Below, in pieces: positions 42,218 through 51,658 of a stretch of DNA of 64,000 nucleotides. The position numbers and the translations under genes were made by a program. Each line of letters opens with the position of its first letter. Position 1 is the stretch's first letter. The DNA lies in assembly GCF_016861695.1 (NCBI RefSeq), contig NZ_BOLP01000015.1, positions 1-64,000 on the forward strand, written 5' to 3'. Under the pieces are notes generated by a model. That model did not search any database and was not told the origin of the DNA. It saw only the letters and a program-made list of their open reading frames with translations. Origin of the DNA: Levilactobacillus andaensis (GTDB taxonomy: Bacteria; Bacillota; Bacilli; Lactobacillales; Lactobacillaceae).

Positions 42218-42920
42218 AGATCCCAATGTTACCGGTAAACGATGCCCGTTTCTCCGCCGTGTATCCCATCGCATCCAGTTGCGCCGTCATCTTCTTGATT
42301 CGGGGCACCACGGGCTGGCCCATGGTGCTCCAGAGGTCACTGGACGGTTGGTAATTTTGAATATAGCTGATATTCGTCACGTCCTTAAACCCAGCCGGCT
42401 TCTGAAGATAACTGTAAGCGCCCGTGTTCGCGTACGCCGACAATTTCGCACTCACCGTAACATTCGGATATAACTTTAAAATGGCCCGGGTCAGGCGTTG
42501 CGACGGGTCCATTTGGATGTATTTCAGATACGCCGCGTCCGAACTGAACGACGCGGGATTCTGCGCAATGATCTTAGTGAAGTACTTGCTCCAGGCGATG
42601 CCCTTCACCTTAGGGTTGGTCTGACTGACCAGCTCGTAGTAATAGCTAACGGCCTTCCCATTCTGCCGCTTCGTGACAATGTTGGACACGTTCCACCGCG
42701 TGTACGGGTAATTCTTCAGGTTATGCAGCTTCTTCGTATGGCCGGCATTCCAAATGACCCCGTTGGATTTCACCTTCGCCATATTCGTGGTGTAGGGTAC
42801 GCTGTCAACAAACTTCGATGTAATCTGATACGTCGTCTTGGCCTGCGCCGTGACGGGTAATGCGACCGCCCCGACGGCAACCAAGGCCAGCGTCAATAGC
42901 AGTTTAAGTGGCTTTTTCAT
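42102..42920 (-). CDS. Secreted protein of unknown function
   Basis: This 272-residue protein has a clear signal peptide (KPLKLLLTLALVAVGAVALP, cleavage after AQA). The mature part is rich in Tyr, Asn and Lys and lacks LPxTG or LysM, so it is likely released or loosely bound. No catalytic family recognised; motifs such as IADEANDGDYSKDG are only descriptive. The ATG at 42920 follows GGAG by eight bases. The 3' end overlaps the convergent gene by 116 bases. Confidence 0.75.
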   Translation of the reverse strand: MKKPLKLLLTLALVAVGAVALPVTAQAKTTYQITSKFVDSVPYTTNMAKVKSNGVIWNAGHTKKLHNLKNYPYTRWNVSNIVTKRQNGKAVSYYYELVSQTNPKVKGIAWSKYFTKIIAQNPASFSSDAAYLKYIQMDPSQRLTRAILKLYPNVTVSAKLSAYANTGAYSYLQKPAGFKDVTNISYIQNYQPSSDLWSTMGQPVVPRIKKMTAQLDAMGYTAEKRASFTGNIGIFIADEANDGDYSKDGLPTRDESEGQMTSYGMVLATPTK

Positions 42921-43167
42921 ATTCAACTCTCCCCCTCTAATTGAGATAGGATAGCATGAATCGGTCGTTCATAGGCGATTAAATGACTAATACTTAGAAA
43001 ATCCACTGGTTATGACCGTTATTGGTCAGATTATAAAGACTACCCGATGAATCATGCGCGCCATCTTTGGTATTATTCCACAACAAGTGTCAAAATCCAC
43101 ACGCCACCCTGCCAGCTAAATCCATAACGCCAATTCAACCCTAAACAAATATTACCATCTCCACCAA
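42921..43167. other. Intergenic, upstream of the secreted protein gene
   Basis: A TGCTATCCT extended -10-like element lies about 30 bases upstream of the start. Otherwise nothing recognised up to repeat C copy 3. Confidence 0.4.
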
Positions 43168-43328
43168 CGTAAGCCGAGAGGCCGCCAGCTATGGGCTCAG
43201 GCGCGTCGTTCTACTTGGTCGGTGTTTCTTGCCGGCCTAGTAGAAGACCAATCTTGAAGACTCGGGTCTTACGAGGCTTCAAGTTGCGTCCGCACCGTTT
43301 CAGCCCATAGCTGGCGGCCGGTAAGGCG
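43168..43328. repeat. Repeat family C, copy 3
   Basis: Outer stem CCAGCTATGGGCT pairs AGCCCATAGCTGG. Compared with copy 1 the central base pair is changed on both sides, so pairing is kept. No family B element precedes this copy. Confidence 0.85.
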
Positions 43329-43392
43329 CAAGCCCCACCAGGTTGCCAGCTTATCTGCAACTTAATTTCAAAAAAATAACGTTAATTTCGCC

Positions 43393-43437
43393 AACTTGAT
43401 TCGCATCAAGTTAATTCCCGCTGGTCCAAGGCATAAT
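43393..43437 (+). promoter_or_regulatory. FNR/FLP-type box with class II promoter
   Basis: AACTTGATTCGCATCAAGTT (43393-43412) contains a perfect TTGAT-N4-ATCAA. The centre is 29.5 bases before the -10-like CATAAT (43432-43437), the same spacing as upstream of the HMA gene at 34312. Confidence 0.75.
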
Positions 43438-43502
43438 GGGTACATAAACAAGGACACAAGAACTCGTAGCCAAAGAACAGTATAGAAAGGAACGTACATC
43501 AT

Positions 43503-45404
43503 ATGGCATTTCAACGTTATATCTACTCACACACCAATCCAATCACCTTCTGGTCAGCCGGCCTCATCATCGTCGGCTTTCTCAACACCTGGTTCACCCA
43601 CATCAGTTATGTGACCGACGTGGCCTGGATCATCGCTTCCGTCATCGCCGCTGCCCCCATCATCCTGCGGGCCATCAGCGCGCTCAAAGCCAAAGTCTTC
43701 AGTATTGAATTATTAGTCGGCATCGCCGTTATCGGGGCGTTTGCCATCGGGGAATTTGAAGAATCTGCCATTGTGACTTTCCTCTTTCTCTTTGGATCTT
43801 ACCTCGAACAAAAGACGCTGGCCAAGACGCGGGGGGCCATCCAATCCCTGACCGAAATGGCCCCAACGACCGCCCTTCTCGTCGGTGACGACGGCACGAC
43901 CGAAGAAGTCGACGTGGACGATCTGGAAGAAGGCAACGTGGTCTTAGTCAAGGCCGGTGGTCAAGTTCCCGTCGATGGTAAAGTCATCGATGGCACGGGT
44001 TACGTCAACGAAGCCTCCATTACCGGTGAATCCCGGCCCGTCAACAAGGCTAACGGCGACGGCGTCTTCTCTGGCGCCATGGTTGAAAGTGGGTCCTTAC
44101 AGATCGAAGCCACCCAAGTTGGGGACGAGACGACCTTCTCTAAGATTATCGAGCTGGTCGAAGAAGCCCAAGATACCAAGTCACCTGCCGAAAAGTTTAT
44201 TGATAAATTTGCCCAATACTACACGCCAGCCGTCTTGATTATCGCCATTCTGGTCTTCGTCTTCTCCCGTGACCTGAAGCTGGCCATCACCGTTCTGGTC
44301 CTCGGTTGCCCTGGGGCCCTGGTCATTGGTGCACCCGTCTCTAACGTTGCCGGGATCGGTAACGGCGCCAAGAACGGTATCCTGATCAAGGGTGGCGACG
44401 TGGTGGAAAGTCTCGCCAAGGTCGACACCATCGTCTTTGACAAGACCGGGACCTTGACCACGGGTAAAATGACCGTTGCCGACATGCAGGCGTACACCGA
44501 CGACCGTAGCTTGTTAGCCGGTGTTGCCCAAGTTGAAAAGACTTCCGATCACCCCTTAGCTCAAGCCATCACTACCAATCTCGCCGCTCATATGAAAGAC
44601 GACGCGGCCACCATCGAAACGGAAACCATCAAGGGCCGCGGCATGGTCGGCAAATGGGCTGGCCATGACCTCTACGTTGGGAATGCCGCCTTACTGAAGG
44701 ATAACGGCATCGATTTGACCGCCGAACAACTCGCTGACCTGCACCACATGCAAGACGAGGGCCAATCCACCGTCCTAGTTGGGTACCAAGGCGCCTTAGC
44801 CTTTATCCTGGGCGTTGCAGATACGGTACGGACAGAAGTTCCGGGCGCTTTAGCCGCTTTGAAACGTCAAGGCATCAAGCACCTCGTCATGTTAACGGGT
44901 GACAACCAAGCCACCGCCCAAGCCGTTGCCGAATCACTGGGCATCGATGAGGTCCACGCCGACTTATTGCCAGCCGACAAGGTCACCTTCGTCAAGAAGT
45001 TCCAAGATATGGGTCGCAAAGTTGCCTTCGTTGGGGACGGCATCAACGATAGTCCTTCCCTTGCCACTGCCAGCGTTGGTATCGCTATGGGTGGTGGGAC
45101 CGACGTCGCCATCGAAACGGCCGACGTGGTCCTGATGCAATCCAGCTTTACCGCCTTGAATCACGCGGTCGGCCTGGCGAAAAAGACCTCCGCGAACACC
45201 AAGGAAAACATCACCATCGCCATTGGCGTCGTTGTCTTCTTACTGATTGGCCTGGTCTACGGTTACATCTACATGGCCAGCGGGATGTTCGTCCACGAAG
45301 CCTCTATCCTGGTCGTCATCTTCAACGCCATGCGTCTGATCGGTTACCATCCCAGTGTTGCCAAGAGTCCTAAGCCAGTCGCTCAACAATTGGCGACGAA
45401 CTAA
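43503..45404 (+). CDS. Heavy-metal P1B-type ATPase with CPG motif
   Basis: This 633-residue metal pump has no N-terminal HMA domain. Visible are the actuator ASITGESRPV, the transmembrane metal site LGCPGALVIGAPV (CPG rather than the usual CPC), the phosphorylation site VFDKTGTLTTG, the P1B His-Pro motif TSDHPLAQA, and FVGDGINDSPSLA. The family moves Cu+, Zn2+, Cd2+ or Co2+ across the membrane; the CPG variant and FLP-type control resemble ZosA-like pumps of lactic acid bacteria, but the ion and direction are uncertain. It is monocistronic with a strong terminator. Confidence 0.92.
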   Translation: MAFQRYIYSHTNPITFWSAGLIIVGFLNTWFTHISYVTDVAWIIASVIAAAPIILRAISALKAKVFSIELLVGIAVIGAFAIGEFEESAIVTFLFLFGSYLEQKTLAKTRGAIQSLTEMAPTTALLVGDDGTTEEVDVDDLEEGNVVLVKAGGQVPVDGKVIDGTGYVNEASITGESRPVNKANGDGVFSGAMVESGSLQIEATQVGDETTFSKIIELVEEAQDTKSPAEKFIDKFAQYYTPAVLIIAILVFVFSRDLKLAITVLVLGCPGALVIGAPVSNVAGIGNGAKNGILIKGGDVVESLAKVDTIVFDKTGTLTTGKMTVADMQAYTDDRSLLAGVAQVEKTSDHPLAQAITTNLAAHMKDDAATIETETIKGRGMVGKWAGHDLYVGNAALLKDNGIDLTAEQLADLHHMQDEGQSTVLVGYQGALAFILGVADTVRTEVPGALAALKRQGIKHLVMLTGDNQATAQAVAESLGIDEVHADLLPADKVTFVKKFQDMGRKVAFVGDGINDSPSLATASVGIAMGGGTDVAIETADVVLMQSSFTALNHAVGLAKKTSANTKENITIAIGVVVFLLIGLVYGYIYMASGMFVHEASILVVIFNAMRLIGYHPSVAKSPKPVAQQLATN

Positions 45405-45436
45405 ACTATTCTCCAAATTAAACTAGCTTGTCTACA

Positions 45437-45486
45437 AACCAAGGTCGCAACCCCTCACCACGAAGGATTGCGACCTTGGTTTTTTG
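45437..45486 (+). terminator. Terminator of the P1B-ATPase gene
   Basis: AACCAAGGTCGCAA / TTGCGACCTTGGTT followed by TTTT. Confidence 0.95.
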
Positions 45487-45509
45487 CATCGCCTTACCGG
45501 TTGAAATGT

Positions 45510-45629
45510 GGTCGCACTACGGCTGCCAGGGATTCCGCCTGCTGTGGGGGACGCTTCAGACTGGAAGACCACCCGACTAACGCCATTACCACGGCTGGCT
45601 ACATCCCTGTCCTCCTCCGGCTCAGATTG
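45510..45629. repeat. Repeat family B, intermediate copy
   Basis: GTCGCACTACGG..GCCAGGGATTCCGCC to CTCCTCCGGCTCAGATT. The terminal parts pair (CCAGGGAT with ATCCCTG). Confidence 0.7.
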
Positions 45630-45727
45630 AACGCTTACGCAACAACCGCGACTCATCATGCTCTGAATTTCAGGCTAAGCGTACAACTATCCTACAGCTT
45701 CCTGTTCACACTGCTATTGGCCACCAA

Positions 45728-45888
45728 CGTAAGCCGAGAGGTCGCCAGATATGGGCTCAGGCGCGTCGTTCTACTTGGTCGGCGTTTCTTGCCGGCCTAG
45801 TAGAAGACCAAGCTTGAAGACTCGGCACTTGCGAGGCTTCAAGTTGTGTCCGCACCGTTCCAGCCCATATCTGGCGGCCGGTAAGGCG
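45728..45888. repeat. Repeat family C, copy 4
   Basis: Outer stem GCCAGATATGGGCT pairs AGCCCATATCTGGC. It sits directly downstream of the ABC-2 operon, 24 bases from its last stop. Confidence 0.85.
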
Positions 45889-45911
45889 CAGGCTCACACT
45901 AGGTCGCCCGA

Positions 45912-46628
45912 TTACCACACATGCACCGAATTCTTTAGCGTTGCGCGCAGTTGGAACAGGTAGATCAGACCGGCCGCAATACCCCACAGCCCGTCGATGA
46001 CCAGGTCCAGATACCACGGGGATTGCCCGGTGATGACGAAGCCAATCGTCTGGGAGAACGGGAATAGCCGGCTGAATAGCCGCAACCATACGGGATACTT
46101 GGTGATGACGACCAGCGCGCCCGACACGATGGTCGTTAGCGTCCCAATCAGATTCAGGTAAAAATAAGGATTGTTATTCTTCCAAGCCGCCACGCCACAG
46201 AAGAAGCCTAGCACGACGCCCGAAAGAATCATCAACGGGACCATCGCGACCGCTCGCAGCAACAACTGCACCGGCGCGCCGAATGCCAGCAAGACCAACA
46301 GGTTCACGCTGACCGCGAGTAGGCTGGTAAGTGCCGCGGCCGCAACCTTCGCGCCCCAATAGGCCAACGAGAATGGCCGCTGGACCAATAGTTCGCGGTC
46401 AATGCCCAAGTCACGGTCCATCACGAACAGCCCCGTCATATTTTCCATCGCCAATCCACCGCTCGCAATCACGATGGCGGCAACGGCCACCGACCAGTTG
46501 AAGGCGTTCGTGTACTGCGAATCGATCAGCACCAGCAATGCTAGGTTGATAAAGGGAATCAGCATGAAATTAACGAAGCCCGTGCGCCAATTTTGCAGGT
46601 AAGGTAATGACGATAATTGTAGCCACAT
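45912..46628 (-). CDS. ABC-2-type permease subunit
   Basis: This 238-residue protein has six hydrophobic segments in the ABC-2 order. It starts one base after the stop of the other permease. It should pair with that subunit and the ATPase at 47367 to form an exporter; the substrate is unknown. The gene uses codons typical of the surrounding backbone. Confidence 0.8.
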   Translation of the reverse strand: MWLQLSSLPYLQNWRTGFVNFMLIPFINLALLVLIDSQYTNAFNWSVAVAAIVIASGGLAMENMTGLFVMDRDLGIDRELLVQRPFSLAYWGAKVAAAALTSLLAVSVNLLVLLAFGAPVQLLLRAVAMVPLMILSGVVLGFFCGVAAWKNNNPYFYLNLIGTLTTIVSGALVVITKYPVWLRLFSRLFPFSQTIGFVITGQSPWYLDLVIDGLWGIAAGLIYLFQLRATLKNSVHVW

Positions 46629-46629
46629 G

Positions 46630-47364
46630 TCACATCACCCCCGCACTACCGGTTTGCTTGGTGATGCGCATGATGCGGCCGGACAAGACTAAGGTCAATC
46701 CCGTCCACAGCGCCAAACTACACAGGAAGCCCACCCAGTTGACGGTGGCCTGCTCATTTAGCAACCGGTTCACCGGCACCGCAATCGGGATGACCCACTC
46801 GCCCGCATTGAGCAGCGGCCGCACCAGTGGCGACGACCCGAACAGCCCCGACAAGAGGAGGAGTGGAATCGTGATCAACTCCTCGTAAACGATCGCGTTG
46901 ACCGTCAGCACGAAGAACGTCGCAATCAGCTGGTCCATCAGCGCGGCCGCCACCCACAGCAGGCCCATGACCAGCACCAAATGCCATGACAGGTTGGCGT
47001 GCCCCGTTTTCAGGAGCACCGCTAACCCGTAAGCCACCGGAAAGGCCAGCAAGCCAAAACTAGCCGCCGGAAGCAGGAGCGCCGCCAGCGAAAGTCGATT
47101 GTCGATGCGGGTGTTCGTAATGTAACGGAGCGTCCCCTGATACCGCTGAAAGCCGATGGCCCCGGCCGCCGTGGTCGCCGAGGACCACAGGCCAAAGACG
47201 CCACTGCGGACCCACAGGTTGGGGTCGCTCAAGTTGTGCGTCGCGTAGGCCATGACGTATTGCAGGAGGAAAATCGACGCCGTACTCGAGAGCGTTAACC
47301 AGAAGAAGTATTGGTTGGACGCGTAGAGTTTCAAATGGAACCAAAACAAGCGAAGAAAGCGCAT
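46630..47364 (-). CDS. ABC-2-type permease subunit
   Basis: This 244-residue six-helix membrane protein begins RFLRLFWFHLKLYASN, a typical ABC-2 permease opening, two bases after the ATPase gene. It is distinct from the second permease, so the transporter is likely a heterodimer. Comparable three-gene sets export antibiotics, bacteriocins or lipids. Confidence 0.82.
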   Translation of the reverse strand: MRFLRLFWFHLKLYASNQYFFWLTLSSTASIFLLQYVMAYATHNLSDPNLWVRSGVFGLWSSATTAAGAIGFQRYQGTLRYITNTRIDNRLSLAALLLPAASFGLLAFPVAYGLAVLLKTGHANLSWHLVLVMGLLWVAAALMDQLIATFFVLTVNAIVYEELITIPLLLLSGLFGSSPLVRPLLNAGEWVIPIAVPVNRLLNEQATVNWVGFLCSLALWTGLTLVLSGRIMRITKQTGSAGVM

Positions 47365-47366
47365 GG

Positions 47367-48131
47367 TTAGGGCCTCCTTAGCATGGGGGCCAGTGCCAGA
47401 TAGGACTCCTCTAAGGTGGCGGCCCGGTCAATATGGTGAACCTTTGACTGGGCAACAATTTCGGCAACCGTTCCGGTCGTAAAGATTTTCCCGGCCCCGA
47501 ATAGGAGCACCCGGTCAGCCAGCATTTCGATCTCGCTCATCGTGTGACTGGTCAGGAGCACCGCCACGCCGGCATCCGCCAACTGCCGAATCGTTTGGTG
47601 AAGTTCATTGGCGATTTCAACATCTAACCCACTCGTTGGTTCATCCAGTAACAATAACGTTGGATTTCCCAGGAGCGCCCGCGCAATGTGTAAGCGTTGG
47701 CGCATCCCCTTAGAGAAGAATTGGACCTTCTTCCCCGCCACATTTGCCAAGTCCACGACCTGTAAGACGCGCTGAACTTCCTGGCGTTGCTCACGCCGCG
47801 GAATCCGCGCCAGGTCCGCGAAAAACAACAGGTTGGCTTGGGCACTCGCGCGACCGTAGAATCCCAGGTCACCGCCCAACACCACGCCGACCTTGGGTTT
47901 CTCACGCGTTTTGTAGCGGTCGATACCATTGATCAAAACGGTCCCACTGGTCGGCAGAAGATAGCCGCCCACCATGGACACGATGGTCGTTTTGCCCGCG
48001 CCGTTAGGGCCTAGCAAGGAGACGATTTCGCCCGGCCGAATTCCAAAGGAAACATCGGTGACCGCGTGAAAGCTGTCCTTGTGCGTCACGAAGGTCTTGC
48101 TAAGATGCTGGACCTCTAAAACATTTTCCAT
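47367..48131 (-). CDS. ABC transporter ATP-binding protein (drug-export type)
   Basis: This 254-residue nucleotide-binding subunit has Walker A LLGPNGAGKTT, signature FFSKGMRQR (S-K-G-M in place of SGGQ, common in the DrrA/CcmA-like class), Walker B LLLLDEPTSGLD and the H-loop LLTSHTMSE. It is the first gene of a compact three-gene ABC-2 export operon. The ATG at 48131 is chosen; a TTG at 48137 is also in frame behind GGGG. Confidence 0.9.
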   Translation of the reverse strand: MENVLEVQHLSKTFVTHKDSFHAVTDVSFGIRPGEIVSLLGPNGAGKTTIVSMVGGYLLPTSGTVLINGIDRYKTREKPKVGVVLGGDLGFYGRASAQANLLFFADLARIPRREQRQEVQRVLQVVDLANVAGKKVQFFSKGMRQRLHIARALLGNPTLLLLDEPTSGLDVEIANELHQTIRQLADAGVAVLLTSHTMSEIEMLADRVLLFGAGKIFTTGTVAEIVAQSKVHHIDRAATLEESYLALAPMLRRP

Positions 48132-48509
48132 AATCAAATAAACCCCGATTCATTTGTCGCCTGTGTCTGACTCTTCCCTTCATTTTTAAGATCACAACCA
48201 TCGTTAAATGGCTGGCAAAACTAGCTTCACGCATAACGCATTTCCTACTTTCATTTTAAAATTTAGTGGATGGAACCGCCGTCAAATTGACCGTTCCACT
48301 GGCAGAATACAACCCGTCAGATTCAAGCACAACTTAATCGCCGCAAATTCTGAGTGTAATTAAAGTTGGTTAGCTTAACTTCTACGCCTCTAAAATCACA
48401 CCGTAACAACTGGCACAATCAAAAACATTGTCGTATACTTAAAACATTATATTTTTCACATCATAATTTCATTTATTTTTAATTTTATACATACAAAGAA
48501 GGCCTGTAA
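48132..48509. other. Divergent intergenic region between two ABC systems
   Basis: On the plus strand TGGCAC, 17 bases, TATACT (near 48410-48440) is a plausible promoter for the gene at 48510. No hairpin or ORF was recognised. Confidence 0.4.
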
Positions 48510-50159
48510 TTGTTCAACTACATGTTCCGCAACAAGTTGCTCCCAATCATTCTCCTCGTCCTAGCGTTCCTCTTTTCTCTCGCCAACGTCGGCTATGCCA
48601 AGATGCTTGAATTAATCACCGATACTGCTACCGGCAAGACGGGGTGGTCATTTGCAACCCTAGCCACTGTTGTCATCGTTTACTTGCTTGCAACAGCATT
48701 TATTAACTTCGGTTTTAGCTATTTTAAGAAATGGTACCGACTCCATATCATGAAGCAGGTTCGTGATGACCTCTACTCGTCTATCTTGAAAGAGGAGATT
48801 TTCGATTTTGAGAACCGACCACGCGACTTCTATTTATCAAAATTCACCACTGATTTGGAAATGCTCGAGGAAGATTACTACGGTAATATTATGTATGCAA
48901 CTGGCCTAAGCTTAAACCTGATCTTAGCCGTAGCGATGACCCTAGAAATGCAATGGCAGATCACCATTGCCATTCTGCTGCTAAGTCTTCCTTCCCTACT
49001 GCTCCCCTTCTTCGGCCGTAACTTACTTAAAAGCCTAAGAACGCCCGTACTGGCATCTATTCAGCAAGTGACGACCACCGTCAACGACACGCTATCCGGC
49101 TTTCGGTTACTAAAATTTAACCAGGCCGAACAAAAATTCATTAAAAATATGGCTGGTGAAACAAAGACGCTCAAACAAACTAGCCGCAATGAAGCCCTCA
49201 TTCAACAGATTATCTCCGCTGGTAGCGACCTGTTCGGTAATGTCATGTACTTAGGGACTTGGGTAGTTGGCACCTACTTCGTCATAAAAAAACAGATTTC
49301 CTTGGGACAACTGGTTTCGTTGTCGCAGTTGGTCGTATTTATCACTATTCCCCTGGGAGAAATCACCCCCGTTCTCACTGAATTCTTTGGTGGCGAAAAA
49401 GTCGGCCAAAATATTTCTAAACTTATCAACTACCAGCCTGGAGCCACTAACACAGAGCCTTCAGCATATCTCATCAGCTATCAAGATGTGAGCGTGCAGA
49501 TTGAAAAGAAGCAGGTTCTCACACATATCACCACTCAGATTCCGTTCAATCAAAAGACCATCATCGTTGGTGAAAGCGGTGCTGGTAAGAGTTCTTTGAT
49601 CAACGTCCTACTGGGCACGATTCCTATCTCCAGTGGATCATTTTGCATCTTAGATAAGAAAAATCAGCCACTGACCACTCCTAACTTTGAAGAAATTGGC
49701 TTTCTACCGCAAGAATCAGTAATTCTCAATGGAACTCTCCTCGATAACGTCCGTTTATTTGACGAAAATATTTCCGGACAGGCCGTGGAACAGGCACTTA
49801 AGGATGTTTCCCTAGAAAAGCTCATCCCGCGCCTCACGGATGATATGCCAAATATTGCTAAGAAATTATCTGGTGGCGAGAAGCGACGGATTGATTTAGC
49901 CCGAATGCTACTCCGTAAACGGCTATTTTATGTGTTCGATGAACCCACAACAGGGCTTGACCCTAAGACGGCGGAAGAACTAGAAACCAAGATTTTCCAC
50001 CTGTACGACGGCTTCCTACTTATTACACACCGTTTCAATCAAGACTTGTTCAGTCAGTCCGACAATATTATCGTCGTTAAAAATGGATCCATTTCTGCCG
50101 AGGGTCAATTGACCGACGAACGCATCCAATCGGCACTCTCCTCGCTTAAACTAGTTTAA
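48510..50159 (+). CDS. Single-polypeptide ABC half-exporter
   Basis: This 549-residue protein has an N-terminal six-helix exporter domain (about 1-310) and a C-terminal ATPase with GESGAGKSS (Walker A), KLSGGEKRR (signature), FYVFDEPTTGLD (Walker B) and LITHR (H-loop). No C39 peptidase domain is present, so it does not cleave leader peptides itself. It starts with TTG, seven bases after GAAGG. It is followed by an MFS gene in the same direction. It could export a peptide or drug; homodimer expected. Confidence 0.88.
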   Translation: MFNYMFRNKLLPIILLVLAFLFSLANVGYAKMLELITDTATGKTGWSFATLATVVIVYLLATAFINFGFSYFKKWYRLHIMKQVRDDLYSSILKEEIFDFENRPRDFYLSKFTTDLEMLEEDYYGNIMYATGLSLNLILAVAMTLEMQWQITIAILLLSLPSLLLPFFGRNLLKSLRTPVLASIQQVTTTVNDTLSGFRLLKFNQAEQKFIKNMAGETKTLKQTSRNEALIQQIISAGSDLFGNVMYLGTWVVGTYFVIKKQISLGQLVSLSQLVVFITIPLGEITPVLTEFFGGEKVGQNISKLINYQPGATNTEPSAYLISYQDVSVQIEKKQVLTHITTQIPFNQKTIIVGESGAGKSSLINVLLGTIPISSGSFCILDKKNQPLTTPNFEEIGFLPQESVILNGTLLDNVRLFDENISGQAVEQALKDVSLEKLIPRLTDDMPNIAKKLSGGEKRRIDLARMLLRKRLFYVFDEPTTGLDPKTAEELETKIFHLYDGFLLITHRFNQDLFSQSDNIIVVKNGSISAEGQLTDERIQSALSSLKLV

Positions 50160-50386
50160 GCGTCCTGCCAACGACTCTGTGCCGATCATTTATTTTATCT
50201 TTTGAACCAACCAACATTTATACATCCAATTGTTTTGCCATTAATTTAGTTTGGATATATATTCAGGCGTAGTCTACTGTAACTCTAGTCTTGCTTCTAT
50301 TACTGGCATTCATCCCTTACCTGAAAGGAATTCTGCCCAATGCCTGCTAAAAATAACTGTCAAGTCTGAGAGATGGAGGAAATGCT

Positions 50387-51655
50387 ATGGAAGTCTTTCT
50401 TCGCAATTTTCACTACCGCATCTTCATGCTAGCCAATATCATCAGTGCCATCGGCTCCTCGCTATTTAGCATTGTCTTCGTGATCTACGCGCGGCACATG
50501 CCCCATCCGACCCTAGCAATCAGTATTGCCTCCGTTGTTGGTAGCTTACCCCTCATATTTGACATTTTAATGGGTTATCTGGCCGATCAAACACACAATC
50601 ACTATCGCCAGCAACTGCGGAATCGGGTGATTCAAGGGAGCCTATACGTGATTATCAGTGGCTTAATGGTTAGTCGCGCGCAGTGGCCCGGCTTTATTGT
50701 GATTTTGGGATTTAGTATGCTTGTCAGCCTAATCAGTAGTTACAATACATTCGGTGCAATCCCCATTATCAAAGATATCGTGGCCTCACAGGACATCTCC
50801 GAAGCAGAAGGGTTTGAAGCCGGCATCAACGCCACAATTTCGCTCACCGGGGGTCTCATTGGTGCCGCATTGCTGACCGCCTTTCACTACAATTACAGTT
50901 TATTTGCGCTCGTCAATGCTGCCTCCTTCTTTGTCGCCTTTGCTCTGCTCTTCCACGTCCGCCAACATTTTTCGACATTGGCCAGCAGTCAGGTGACGAT
51001 TCAGAAAACGACCGGCCTACTGGCGAACATCACCCATTTCTTTCGGCAGACCAAGGCTAACTTTGGTTTACTCAAAAGCCAATCGACAATCATGCAGTAC
51101 GTCGGCGTCTTTATGGCGATCAACCTGTTTGACGCCGGTCAGGGTGTTCTGTTGAACCTATCATTCGCGCATCAACGGCAGCTCCTGATCGGTAACTACG
51201 GGTACACCGTTGCTTTGGTCGGCATGATTGGCTCAGTCGGTAGTATTATTGGGTCACTCCTCCCCGGCCGGATAACCAAGCACGTTAGTATTTCCAAAAG
51301 TATTCTTTTGATTTACACTGCGTACGCGCTGATGCCACTAAACATCCTCCTTCTGAAAAGCCGCGGTCTCTTACTCGCGGTCGTTATCGTTGCCAATGTT
51401 CTCATCGGCATTCTTAACCCCCAAGTACAGGGAAAAATGATAAACGATCTGCCCAAGAAATCTATCGGATCCATTATTAGTGCCTTTTACACGGTCATCC
51501 AACTGACAGTTCCCCTGGGGTCATTCGTTTTCGCCATTTTAGCCAACACACTCTCACTGGAAATATCCTGGGTGGGATTATTAGCGTTCGATGCCATCAC
51601 ATTAGTGCTTTGGCTGGGCCAACGACATCATCAGAATAGTAAGCTGGCGAGTTAG
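50387..51655 (+). CDS. MFS efflux transporter (MFS_3/MefA-like)
   Basis: This 422-residue 12-helix protein has FDILMGYLADQTHNHYR (motif A-like) and a large central loop. It resembles macrolide-efflux-type MFS proteins, which in lactic acid bacteria often lie in peptide or antibiotic loci. GGAGG precedes the ATG by seven bases. It shares direction with the ABC gene 228 bases upstream. A D-cassette terminator follows. Confidence 0.85.
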   Translation: MEVFLRNFHYRIFMLANIISAIGSSLFSIVFVIYARHMPHPTLAISIASVVGSLPLIFDILMGYLADQTHNHYRQQLRNRVIQGSLYVIISGLMVSRAQWPGFIVILGFSMLVSLISSYNTFGAIPIIKDIVASQDISEAEGFEAGINATISLTGGLIGAALLTAFHYNYSLFALVNAASFFVAFALLFHVRQHFSTLASSQVTIQKTTGLLANITHFFRQTKANFGLLKSQSTIMQYVGVFMAINLFDAGQGVLLNLSFAHQRQLLIGNYGYTVALVGMIGSVGSIIGSLLPGRITKHVSISKSILLIYTAYALMPLNILLLKSRGLLLAVVIVANVLIGILNPQVQGKMINDLPKKSIGSIISAFYTVIQLTVPLGSFVFAILANTLSLEISWVGLLAFDAITLVLWLGQRHHQNSKLAS

Positions 51656-51658
51656 TGA

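Noticed and set aside
38461-45890. CRISPR array suggested by repeated units at 38-46 kb
   Set aside because: Units are 161 bases, thousands of bases apart and palindromic, without short regular spacers or cas genes.
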